The notes under the pieces were generated by a model. It made no database searches. It saw only the letters and a program-made list of their open reading frames with translations, and had not been told where the DNA came from. From contig CAMZEQ010000010.1 of assembly GCA_947305835.1 (NCBI GenBank), forward strand, positions 1-12,390: DNA of 12,390 nucleotides. Direction: 5' to 3'. Origin of the DNA: an uncultured Alphaproteobacteria bacterium (GTDB lineage: Bacteria > Pseudomonadota > Alphaproteobacteria > CAAHEQ01 > UBA3637). This document shows positions 1-7,000 of this stretch, one piece after another (positions within the stretch are counted from its first letter, which is position 1; each line of letters opens with the position of its first letter). Made by a program: the position numbers and the translations under genes.

Positions 1-592
1 AAGTATGACCGTTAAAAGCAAAAGATTTTTGGGAAAAAAGCGGATAATATTTCGGGTAATGATGGATGATAGCCAGGGCTAAAATAGCCATATCGTGAGG
101 CGTTGTTTCTTGGCCTTCCTCATGCAGACCGGAAGCGTTTCTGAAATAGGTATGATTCATTTTTAATTGACGTGCCACTTGGGTCATCATTCGTGCAAAA
201 GCTGATTCGTTGTCTGCCAATGCTTCAGATAAAACAACGGCCGCATCATTGGCCGAATGAATAATTGTGGCTTCGACTGCCTGTCGGACCGTTAAGGTTT
301 GCCCGGCATAAAGGCCCAAATTAGTGCGTGGTTGAGTGGCCGCATGTTCCGAAACGGGCAGCTGATCATCCCATTTTAACCAGCCTTTTTCCAGGGCGGA
401 AAAAACAATATAAAGTGTCATTAATTTCGTTAAAGATGCGGGTGCCATTCGGACTTGTGTATTGTCTTTGAAAAATAAATACCCGCTTTGTGTATCAGCG
501 ATTAATGAGGCGCATACTCTTTCTTGTGCCCACGCGGGAAACACACTGAGTAAATAAGATAAAAAAAAGCCTTTTAATAACCAACGGTACAT
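1..592 (-). CDS. D-alanyl-D-alanine carboxypeptidase (S11 family, low-molecular-mass PBP), 3' part cut off
   Basis: This family trims the terminal D-alanine from peptidoglycan pentapeptides in the periplasm. The visible 197 residues start with a signal peptide (basic R3/K7, hydrophobic core, likely cleavage after PAWA at A22). They carry the acylation tetrad S53-L-T-K56 (SxxK) and the second motif S113-A-N115 (SAN). The spacing of about 60 residues between the two is normal for the family. The third motif (KTG) and the C-terminal domain lie beyond the left edge, so it cannot be told whether this is a DacA-, DacC- or DacF-type protein. The ATG is the only plausible start because it gives the complete signal peptide, but no Shine-Dalgarno sequence precedes it. 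A strong promoter ends 6 nt upstream, which predicts a leaderless mRNA. The gene is divergent from the tRNA-Glu gene. Confidence 0.93.
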   Translation of the reverse strand, partial: MYRWLLKGFFLSYLLSVFPAWAQERVCASLIADTQSGYLFFKDNTQVRMAPASLTKLMTLYIVFSALEKGWLKWDDQLPVSEHAATQPRTNLGLYAGQTLTVRQAVEATIIHSANDAAVVLSEALADNESAFARMMTQVARQLKMNHTYFRNASGLHEEGQETTPHDMAILALAIIHHYPKYYPLFSQKSFAFNGHT

Positions 593-627
593 AGAAAAAG
601 AATAAAAAAAAATGCTTTTACTGTCAA
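593..627 (-). promoter_or_regulatory. Promoter of the carboxypeptidase gene, predicted leaderless
   Basis: On the minus strand the -35 box TTGACA lies at 627-622, then a 17-bp spacer ending in eight T, then the -10 box TATTCT at 604-599. If the -10 box occupies -12 to -7, +1 falls on position 592, the A of the ATG. The intervening bases (TTTTCT) contain no ribosome binding site. Confidence 0.75.
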
Positions 628-687
628 GGATATTTTCACCAATAAGGAAGTTTTTTTAAAAAAAGGAATAAGAGTATAAAATAACAC

Positions 688-716
688 TTGCAAAAATTTA
701 AAATTTCGGTTATAAT
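688..716 (+). promoter_or_regulatory. Promoter of tRNA-Glu
   Basis: The -35 box TTGCAA (688-693), a 17-bp spacer and a perfect -10 box TATAAT (711-716) put the transcription start near 723, about 12 nt before the mature tRNA 5' end. Confidence 0.8.
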
Positions 717-734
717 TGCATTCGTCTTTCGTCA

Positions 735-810
735 GACCCCATCGTCTAGAGGCCTAGGACATCGCCCTTTCACGGCGGTAACATGAGTTCGAATCTCATT
801 GGGGTCGCCA
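735..810 (+). tRNA. trnE: tRNA-Glu (anticodon TTC)
   Basis: A 76-nt cloverleaf. The acceptor arm GACCCCA pairs with TGGGGTC, followed by discriminator G and an encoded CCA (808-810). The anticodon loop CTTTCAC carries TTC at 769-771, closed by a five-pair stem with one T-G pair. The T-arm contains GAGTTCGAATCTC. The sequence is a close match to the classical bacterial tRNA-Glu. It stands alone, with its own promoter and terminator. Confidence 0.98.
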
Positions 811-818
811 TCAAATGT

Positions 819-844
819 AAACGTCCTTCAATGGGCGTTTTTTT
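819..844 (+). terminator. Rho-independent terminator of tRNA-Glu
   Basis: AAACGTCC (819-826) pairs with GGGCGTTT (833-840) with one T-G pair, around a 6-nt loop, and the T run continues to 844. It lies 8 nt after the tRNA CCA end. Confidence 0.85.
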
Positions 845-865
845 GTTCTCAAGCAACTGTGCGAG

Positions 866-911
866 TTCGTAAGTTTATTTTTGAAAACGAGTGTTTTCTG
901 AAATTTACGAA
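866..911. repeat. Long imperfect intergenic palindrome (hairpin)
   Basis: TTCGTAAGTTT (866-876) pairs with AAATTTACGAA (901-911) over 11 positions with one G-T pair. Inside, GAAAAC (883-888) pairs perfectly with GTTTTC (893-898) around the loop GAGT. The internal loop is asymmetric (6 nt against 2 nt). The tRNA already has a terminator to the left and the 93-codon gene ends at 955 on the other strand, so this sits between two convergent units. It could be a backup or bidirectional terminator, though neither strand has a clean T run directly after it, or a dispersed palindromic element. Confidence 0.55.
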
Positions 912-954
912 TTAATCTTTAAAATTTTTCCCGGTACCTAACTCTAGGGTGATT

Positions 955-1236
955 TTAAAAATTCAAAAATCTTCGTGTTTTTTCCAAAAAAGTCAATTTG
1001 AGGGCTTGATCTAATCTTTTTTCACATTCTTCGTGTGATGGGAAATTACCCCCTATAAAGGATTTAACAGGAATAGGTTTGCCGTTTTTGCCGCCAAACA
1101 TGCGTTTTTCCCATATGCTCATTTCTGACCATGGCTTATCATGCAGGAGACGTTCAGGACGCTTTTCCGGAAAGTAGCGGCGCCAACGAACTTGGGCGCG
1201 GTAACGTAAAATTTTCACAAAAGGTTCCTTTTCCAT
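955..1236 (-). CDS. Small basic protein of unknown function (93 aa)
   Basis: I do not recognise a family. The protein is soluble-looking and rich in Arg and Lys, with clusters such as RWRRYFPEKRPERLL near residues 17-31. It has aromatic residues in the middle (IWEKRMFGG), only one Cys, no signal peptide and no membrane segment. Reality is supported by a good ribosome binding site (AGGAG at 1251-1247, 10 nt before ATG) and a TATAAT at 1285-1280, although no convincing -35 partner is visible. The C-terminal third (HEECEKRLDQALKLTFLEK) may form an amphipathic helix. It lies 87 nt downstream of another small leftward gene and could be read from that gene's promoter too. Confidence 0.7.
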   Translation of the reverse strand: MEKEPFVKILRYRAQVRWRRYFPEKRPERLLHDKPWSEMSIWEKRMFGGKNGKPIPVKSFIGGNFPSHEECEKRLDQALKLTFLEKTRRFLNF

Positions 1237-1279
1237 TTTATCTCAACTCCTTTCAAATTCGTCAATGATAATTTTTCTT

Positions 1280-1285
1280 ATTATA
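1280..1285 (-). promoter_or_regulatory. Candidate -10 box upstream of the 93-aa gene
   Basis: A perfect TATAAT on the minus strand, 43 nt before the ATG. The hexamer 17 bp further upstream (AAATTA) is a poor -35, so the element is tentative. Confidence 0.35.
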
Positions 1286-1323
1286 GCGCATTTGAATGTA
1301 AATAATTTAAAAAAAGTTCACGG

Positions 1324-1512
1324 CTAAAATTTCGCCCTTTGCTGATCTCTGAAGCTTATCAATTTTTTGAATGATCGATTGGACTGAATTTTTCTTTTTT
1401 TCTGATGTTTTTGGTATTCTAATCTTTTTTTTATTCTGCGGTCGGCATCGGGTTCTTTCCTGGTGAATGAATCCTCTCGTGATTCTCGCGGATATTTATA
1501 AGTATGTGACAT
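1324..1512 (-). CDS. Very small, highly charged basic protein of unknown function (62 aa)
   Basis: I do not recognise a family. About a third of the residues are Lys or Arg (for example RRIKKRL and HQKKRK), with no Cys and no hydrophobic segment. A basic, probably disordered or helical, nucleic-acid-associated protein is possible but not shown. The Shine-Dalgarno is weak (GAAAG, about 9 nt upstream). The strongest support is a well-formed promoter 28 nt before the ATG (TTGACT, 17 bp, TACTCT with an extended TGC). The leader contains an earlier ATG that opens only a three-codon frame. Confidence 0.55.
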   Translation of the reverse strand: MSHTYKYPRESREDSFTRKEPDADRRIKKRLEYQKHQKKRKIQSNRSFKKLISFRDQQRAKF

Positions 1513-1547
1513 TTTTAAACTTTCATTATTTTTTTATCGGCTCAGAC

Positions 1548-1576
1548 AGAGTAGCATAAAACGTCCCGAAAGTCAA
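1548..1576 (-). promoter_or_regulatory. Promoter of the 62-aa gene
   Basis: -35 TTGACT at 1576-1571, a 17-bp spacer ending in TTTTATGC (extended -10 TGC), and -10 TACTCT at 1553-1548. The predicted start is near 1541, giving a leader of about 28 nt. The -35 box and the last 8 spacer bases are identical to those in front of the GT11 gene. Confidence 0.6.
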
Positions 1577-1657
1577 TATATTTTGAACGAAACCTGATAT
1601 GATCAGAGCCATTTTAATATCCGGGACGGTTATTGATTAATTTCAACAATGGTTTTG

Positions 1658-2926
1658 TTAAAGAGGGGGCGCAGAAGAAAAAGGGCGAATGGATTTTGCC
1701 AGTATATTGCTTGTGTAGAACAAAATGAAACACAGTATGAAAAAACAAGCGTAGTTTTGTATTGTCCACAAAGATAAAATATCCAAAGTGATACCCGCCG
1801 AAAAAGATCCCAAGCCGCAAAAGAAAAAACGTCCCACATTCAACAAGGATATGTAAATAGATGAATTTTCTTTGGGGCTGAATGAAATAACGGAATCGCT
1901 GATCCCTAAATTCATGCCGGAATTACCCATTCCGATGAAAATAAAACTGATGCTCAGTAAGAAATAGGGGATAATTTTGCTTTTAATGGACAACAAAAAT
2001 AAAGGTAAAATTGCTAAGCAAAAACAAAGAGAGGATAAAGATAACATATTGGAAATGCCTTTTTTATATGTGTATTTTTTCCAAAAGTCCACAAACAATA
2101 TGTCAATCAAAGTGCTGGCCAAAGAAAAACAAAAACTGAGCGATATCGGTAAGTTAAGCTCTTTCAGTAGAAAAGAAAAGCTGAATGGTGTGAAAAAAGC
2201 CAAAGTAAAATTGCAAAATCCTATTCGGCAAAAAAAGGATATGAAGGGTTTGTTTGATAAGCAAAGGGAAAATTTTTTGATAAAAGGAATATCAGTCGAT
2301 GCCTTTAAATTAACATCTTTCATTTTAAAAAGCGTATAAGTATAAAAGCAGCCGACGGCAAATGCTGTCATGAAAAAAACAAAATATATATAAGGGGCTA
2401 TTTCCTGGTAATTTTTTGACACAGATGATATGACAAGCGTTGTCGCGCCGATGGTGATAATTTTAGCCAATAAAATATACTTGATACGGTGTGCAAAAAA
2501 CCCTGTTATTGCAGCATGCGGAACCAAGATTTTGCACCACGGCCAAAAAGCGCCCGCCGTAATACCTGTGATGCTGAAAAACAAACAATATGAAATGGAA
2601 AAAAGCAAAAAGCCTGTCGTTTTATCCGGTATTAAAAATGCCAGTGCTGCCAAGAACAAAAAAGGCCGAGAAAATAACGAACTCAAACAGGCAATTTTTT
2701 TCGCCGAATAATTTTTTTCCAAAAAATAAGAAACAGGCAAATGAAATAAATTTGACCATGGAATAACCGATTGTAAAAAGCCCAAGATCGCATTGCCCAT
2801 TCCGAAACAGAAAACATAAGTTGTCAATAATGGTCCGGACGTTAAACTTTTAATGATGACATCGGCGATGCCGTTTAAAAATGTGGCATCGATTGATGCG
2901 CGTAAAGCGGTTTTCTTACGAGACAT
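1658..2926 (-). CDS. MFS-type permease (422 aa, about 12 membrane segments)
   Basis: An integral inner-membrane protein made almost entirely of hydrophobic helices separated by short charged loops, with the length of a standard 12-helix major facilitator. Seen in the sequence: an N-terminal helix containing SGPLLTTYVFCFGMG (residues 30-44), and the charged loop FLEKNYSAKK (68-77) where MFS proteins carry the loop 2-3 signature. There is also an AFWPW...VP...GFFAHR stretch (126-147) resembling the W-x-W...P...R-G-R-F motif of one MFS branch. The central loop (about residues 200-220) is short. The substrate cannot be read. The start is chosen because ATG follows AAGGA by 10 nt, and it overlaps the upstream GT11 gene by 11 bp (ATG and the GT11 TAA lie in ATGTCTCGTAA), so the two genes are co-transcribed and probably translationally coupled. 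Confidence 0.82.
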   Translation of the reverse strand: MSRKKTALRASIDATFLNGIADVIIKSLTSGPLLTTYVFCFGMGNAILGFLQSVIPWSNLFHLPVSYFLEKNYSAKKIACLSSLFSRPFLFLAALAFLIPDKTTGFLLFSISYCLFFSITGITAGAFWPWCKILVPHAAITGFFAHRIKYILLAKIITIGATTLVISSVSKNYQEIAPYIYFVFFMTAFAVGCFYTYTLFKMKDVNLKASTDIPFIKKFSLCLSNKPFISFFCRIGFCNFTLAFFTPFSFSFLLKELNLPISLSFCFSLASTLIDILFVDFWKKYTYKKGISNMLSLSSLCFCLAILPLFLLSIKSKIIPYFLLSISFIFIGMGNSGMNLGISDSVISFSPKENSSIYISLLNVGRFFFCGLGSFSAGITLDILSLWTIQNYACFFILCFILFYTSNILAKSIRPFSSAPPL

Positions 2927-3848
2927 TGACGGATTTATCCTTGGTTTTCGGGTGGATGGGCATAACGATCCAGTCTTTTAAAATAATGTCTTTGCCCCAC
3001 TGTGGTGATTGTAAATTCCAAGTATCCGGAGCCACGACAATTTTATTCGGATTTTTGTTTAAATAGGCGCCCCACCAGGAAAAGGTTGAGTTTGCTATGA
3101 TGTTGTGACGGCATAAGCTCATCAAATGCAAATCCGTTGTGGCGGAATTGCCTGACACAATTGTAAAAGGATAGCGGGATTTGAAATTTTTACTGACCCA
3201 ATCGGTATCGTCTGAAAAAACAAAAAGATGTATATTTTCCCGGGAATGATTTTGAATATAATCAGCTCCGGCCATGTAATAATCCAAGGTCATGATGGGG
3301 TAAAGAGTGGGATATTTTAAATAATCGGTTCGGCGTATATGGACGGCCACGCTGTTTTTGCGGCGGATTTCGTTGGCGAGGGTGCTGATTGTTTCAGGTA
3401 ACGGTTCAACAAAGCGAAACATTTTTTTGATTGTATCGCGTTCATTCGCAAAAAAGCGTTCGTCTTGTAAGTAATCGTATGGAATTTCCAAACAATCGTC
3501 TTGTTGAAAAAATGACGGAGAAAATCGGTAAAATCGGCAAGATTTTTGCCTTGCTTTTTTTATTTCATCATCAGAACAAAGACGAATGGGAACATCAAAA
3601 GCTGGGTTGAACGGTTCTCTCAAACAGATCTTTTTGTTGAATTTTTTGGCGTAAGCAAATTGCGAAGCTAATAAAAACATTTGATTTCCCAAACCGGCGA
3701 AAACTCTGATGGCAAAGGGGTCTTCATGCGTATCGGATTTTATTTCTGTCGCAATCGGTTTATTGGGCACGGTTTCAAATGAAATCCCTGTTGCCAATAC
3801 GGGGGTATTCAGACAAAGAAAAATTAAGCCGATGAATTTTTTTAACAT
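2916..3848 (-). CDS. GT11 glycosyltransferase (alpha-1,2-fucosyltransferase family) with a signal peptide
   Basis: GT11 enzymes move fucose from GDP-fucose to galactose, making H-antigen-like or O-antigen structures. Motifs: GLGNQMF at residues 52-58, the GDP-fucose-binding HxRRxD motif in VHIRRTDY (169-176), FSDD (211-214), and a C-terminal block with SLCRHNIIANSTFSWWG (244-260). Usual family members begin almost directly with the GLGNQMF strand. This one has about 45 extra residues, starting with MLKKF, a hydrophobic core and a likely cleavage site at VLA-T (A19), so the catalytic domain would be outside the cytoplasm or anchored there. The start at 3848 is preferred over an upstream in-frame ATG at 3899 because AAAGGAG lies 4 nt before it and the signal peptide then sits at the terminus. 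First gene of an operon with the MFS permease. The acceptor is unknown and true fucosyl specificity is unproven. Confidence 0.88.
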   Translation of the reverse strand: MLKKFIGLIFLCLNTPVLATGISFETVPNKPIATEIKSDTHEDPFAIRVFAGLGNQMFLLASQFAYAKKFNKKICLREPFNPAFDVPIRLCSDDEIKKARQKSCRFYRFSPSFFQQDDCLEIPYDYLQDERFFANERDTIKKMFRFVEPLPETISTLANEIRRKNSVAVHIRRTDYLKYPTLYPIMTLDYYMAGADYIQNHSRENIHLFVFSDDTDWVSKNFKSRYPFTIVSGNSATTDLHLMSLCRHNIIANSTFSWWGAYLNKNPNKIVVAPDTWNLQSPQWGKDIILKDWIVMPIHPKTKDKSVNVS

Positions 3849-3866
3849 AAAACTCCTTTGGGGGCA

Positions 3867-3895
3867 TATTTTGCATAAAATATCGGTAAAGTCAA
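3867..3895 (-). promoter_or_regulatory. Candidate promoter of the GT11-MFS operon
   Basis: -35 TTGACT at 3895-3890 and a 17-bp spacer ending in TTTTATGC, giving an extended -10 TGC. The -10 itself (AAAATA, 3872-3867) is poor. It is called mainly because the -35 and spacer copy the layout of the better promoter at 1548-1576. The predicted leader is under 15 nt and consists mostly of the ribosome binding site. Confidence 0.4.
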
Positions 3896-4012
3896 TCAAT
3901 TTTTGTGTTTTGACTGATTTTGGACCGGAATGTCAGGCTGATTTGTTTGTTAATACAATGTTAACCATTTTTTATATGCTGAAAAAAAAGATTATTTTTG
4001 ATACTTTTTTTC

Positions 4013-4041
4013 TTGACAATAGCGAATATTCAGTTTAGAAT
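4013..4041 (+). promoter_or_regulatory. Strong promoter of the cysteine-rich protein gene
   Basis: -35 TTGACA (4013-4018), exactly 17 bp, -10 TAGAAT (4036-4041). Transcription should start near 4048, leaving a 16-nt leader that holds the ribosome binding site AAAGGA (4051-4056) and the ATG at 4064. The rest of the divergent intergenic region (3896-4012) shows no further structure I can support. Confidence 0.8.
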
Positions 4042-4063
4042 TCGAAAAAAAAAGGAATCTCAA

Positions 4064-7000
4064 ATGAACAAAAAAACAGATTATTTTTCTCGTTTATGCG
4101 GATTAGCCTGCCGGTTGGGCAGTTCTTTTCTTTTAGTTGTTCTTGTGATGTTGGCTTTTGCGGCATTTGCGGGCGGAAGCATCTTTGGCGGTAAAAACAG
4201 CAAATCGGATAACCCGGATGGTGTTTATGCTATCGGTGTTCATTTTTGTTCTACTTTGGAATGTCCTCCTATTCGCATTATTGAAGGTATTTGCGATGGT
4301 GAAAATATGCAAAAACGTTGGGGGGTTTGTCTTTGTGATGAAGGGTATGTTTCTCGGGATGGTGTTTGTGCGGCTTGCCCGAAAGGACAGTATAGTGACG
4401 GTATCCATGAATGTACCGGATGCGCTGTCGGGACGTATAAAGCCAATGAAGGCGATACGGAATGTACTCCTTGTCCCAGTGATTCTTATTGTGTTAGGGG
4501 GATGCGCTATGCTTGTCCGGAACATGCAACTTGTACCTCTACGGCCTTTAAATGTTGGTCCGGCTATAAATCAACGGCGGCGGCATGTGTTTGTGCTGAG
4601 GGAAAATATGTGAACGAAAATGATGCGTGTGTGGATTGCTCAGCAGATGAGCAGGCTGCAGCCTGTAGTGGTGGCTGTATTACCCAATGTAAGGAGGGAT
4701 ATTATCCTGACGGTGGAGTTTGCCCTGACGGTGGAGGAGCTGTTTGCGCCCCTTGTTCGAATTTGCATGCTGCGGAATGTAATGGTAAAACCGGATCGGT
4801 TATCAAGTGTGAAGATGGTTATTATGAAGTCGCAGGCGAATGTGTTGAGTGTTTGGCTGACCATTATTGTAAGGATGGAAAGATGATTGATTGCCCGAAG
4901 CATGCCGAATGTTCCAAGGATGATTTTACATGTGTGGATAAACATAAGAAAAAAGGTGATGCGTGTGTTTGTGCGAGCAATCGGTACGAAGATGAAGACG
5001 GAATATGTCAACTTTGTCCTGACGCGCCCTCTTGTGAAGGTATAGATTGTTGTGAATTAACGGGGCCGGAGGACATTTGCGGTCGTAAGACTTTGTCCTT
5101 GGAATTTAAAGGGCCGACAAATGCTTATGGTGAATTCTGTTATCCTTGCGACAAGAAAGCGGATATGACGGGCGTGACCAAGGAGCAATGTGACAGATGT
5201 GAAAAACGGGAATATTATAAGGTTCCGGACACGGAAGACGAGATTTGTTTTATGGGAAAATGTGTTAACGGATTCCGTGACAGAAAGTATGGGGATTGTT
5301 ATTCATGTGATTCTGAAATCGGAATAGAGGCGGAAAAAGATCAATGCGATCTTTGCCCCAATCGTGTGATGACAAACGGGTATTGTTCTTTAAGATGTCC
5401 CGAAGGAACATTATTGGATACCGTTCAATACACATGTATTTCCTGTAAAGCAGATGTTGATATTCATGTGTTTGATCCGGATAAAATTGATTGTGAAGCC
5501 AGTTGTCCTTTGGTGCGTGAGTTGGATTCATCAGGTGTTTGTGTTCGGACGTGCAGCGCTCACGGAAAAAAAGAAAAACATAAATGTGTGTGTGAAGACC
5601 GTTGGTATGGTGATGAATGTGCCTCCCTTTGTGAAGAGGTATTGGATAAAGAGGGAAATTGTCAAAAATGTAACGTTTTGGGACGTTTTGCGTCGACGGC
5701 AGAAGAGTGTGCACGCTGTGTGGATCGCAAATGGAATGAATCAACGCAATATTGTCATTTAACCAGTTGTGTCACCGATTCTTTCCGCGATAATGACGGT
5801 TGGTGTTATTCTTGTGATGATATGGCCTCGGTTGAAACTGATCAGGCACAATGCAACAGGTGTACCAATTTTCCGGATGATCCGGAGTCGGATGCTTTGG
5901 TCAAACGTGAATTGATCACGCGCGGCGGCAAACAATTTTGTGAATTAACATCCGATTATTGTGCCAGTAAGGGCGGATTTAAGGATTATTATGGTAATTG
6001 CCATATGTGTGATGAAGCAAATGTTATCGGTTCCACATCGGCAGAATGCAACATATGTAATAAGGATGGCATGAAAGATTATGAAAAACGTTTGTATGTT
6101 GCCAGTCAAAGTAAATGCTACCCTGCCTGTGGTACGGGTGCATTCCGTGACAAGAATTATCTGTGTCGTTCCTGTGATGATCCGGAAAGTTATGAAGCGG
6201 GTTATGAAGAATGTGAAATGCATTGCAGGGATAAACGTGAAATGATTGCGGGTTATTGTGCACCTAAGTGTCCGCAATATGAAATTTACGATATGAACAC
6301 AATGAAGTGTGTGCCCTGTATAACGCCCAATATTCGTGCGCCGTCTAACAGCGAATGTATACGCAGATGTGCCGGAATACGTGAAGTTGTGGATGATGTT
6401 TGTGCTTTATCGTGTGACGGTCACGGGATAAAGGATGATAATGGTGTTTGTGAATGTTATCCGGGTTGGTTCGGGCCAAAATGCGATTCAATTTGTACAG
6501 GGGCTAAGGACGTTTATGGTAATTGCCATTACTGTGTGGATCCGAACCGGTTTAATTCACGTCAAATCGAATGTGACAGATGTTCGGATCGTTGGTATGA
6601 AAACGCCATTTGCTATCCGCCGTGTGATGGCTTTATGGATGCCAACAACGTTTGTCATGACTGTGATGATGAAGAAAAATATACAACATCTGCTGAAAAA
6701 TGTTCCAAGTGTACCAACAGAACCATGGTGACGATTTCAGGTGTGGATTATTGTATGGAGGCTTGTGCAGAGGGTGAATTCAGGGATTATTACGGTGTTT
6801 GCCACAGCTGCAGCGAAAATGCAACGATCGGTTCTTACAGTGCCGAATGTGCGAAATGCCGTGATCGGGATTATTTAGGCAGTAAATGTTATTACACCTG
6901 TAACGGTTTCAGGGATTCGGACAACAATTGTCACGCATGTACAGATAAGACAAATTATCGGGCAACCGAGGATTCTTGTGATGAAAATTGCAGCGAACAG

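Noticed and set aside
735..810. tRNA-Glu as the attachment site of a genomic island
   Set aside because: No integrase gene and no repeated tRNA 3' end are visible in the window.
1562..1628. Inverted repeat CGTCCCG/CGGGACG flanking about 53 bp downstream of the MFS gene
   Set aside because: Only 7 bp with a long loop and no T run; part of it lies in the promoter spacer of the 62-aa gene, so it is probably chance.
1977..2711. Plus-strand open frames opposite the MFS permease
   Set aside because: They are complementary to hydrophobic membrane-helix codons, giving Lys-rich shadows without family resemblance or start signals.
3849..3899. Longer GT11 protein starting at 3899
   Set aside because: It would bury the signal peptide, overlaps the candidate promoter, and the AAAGGAG site points to 3848.
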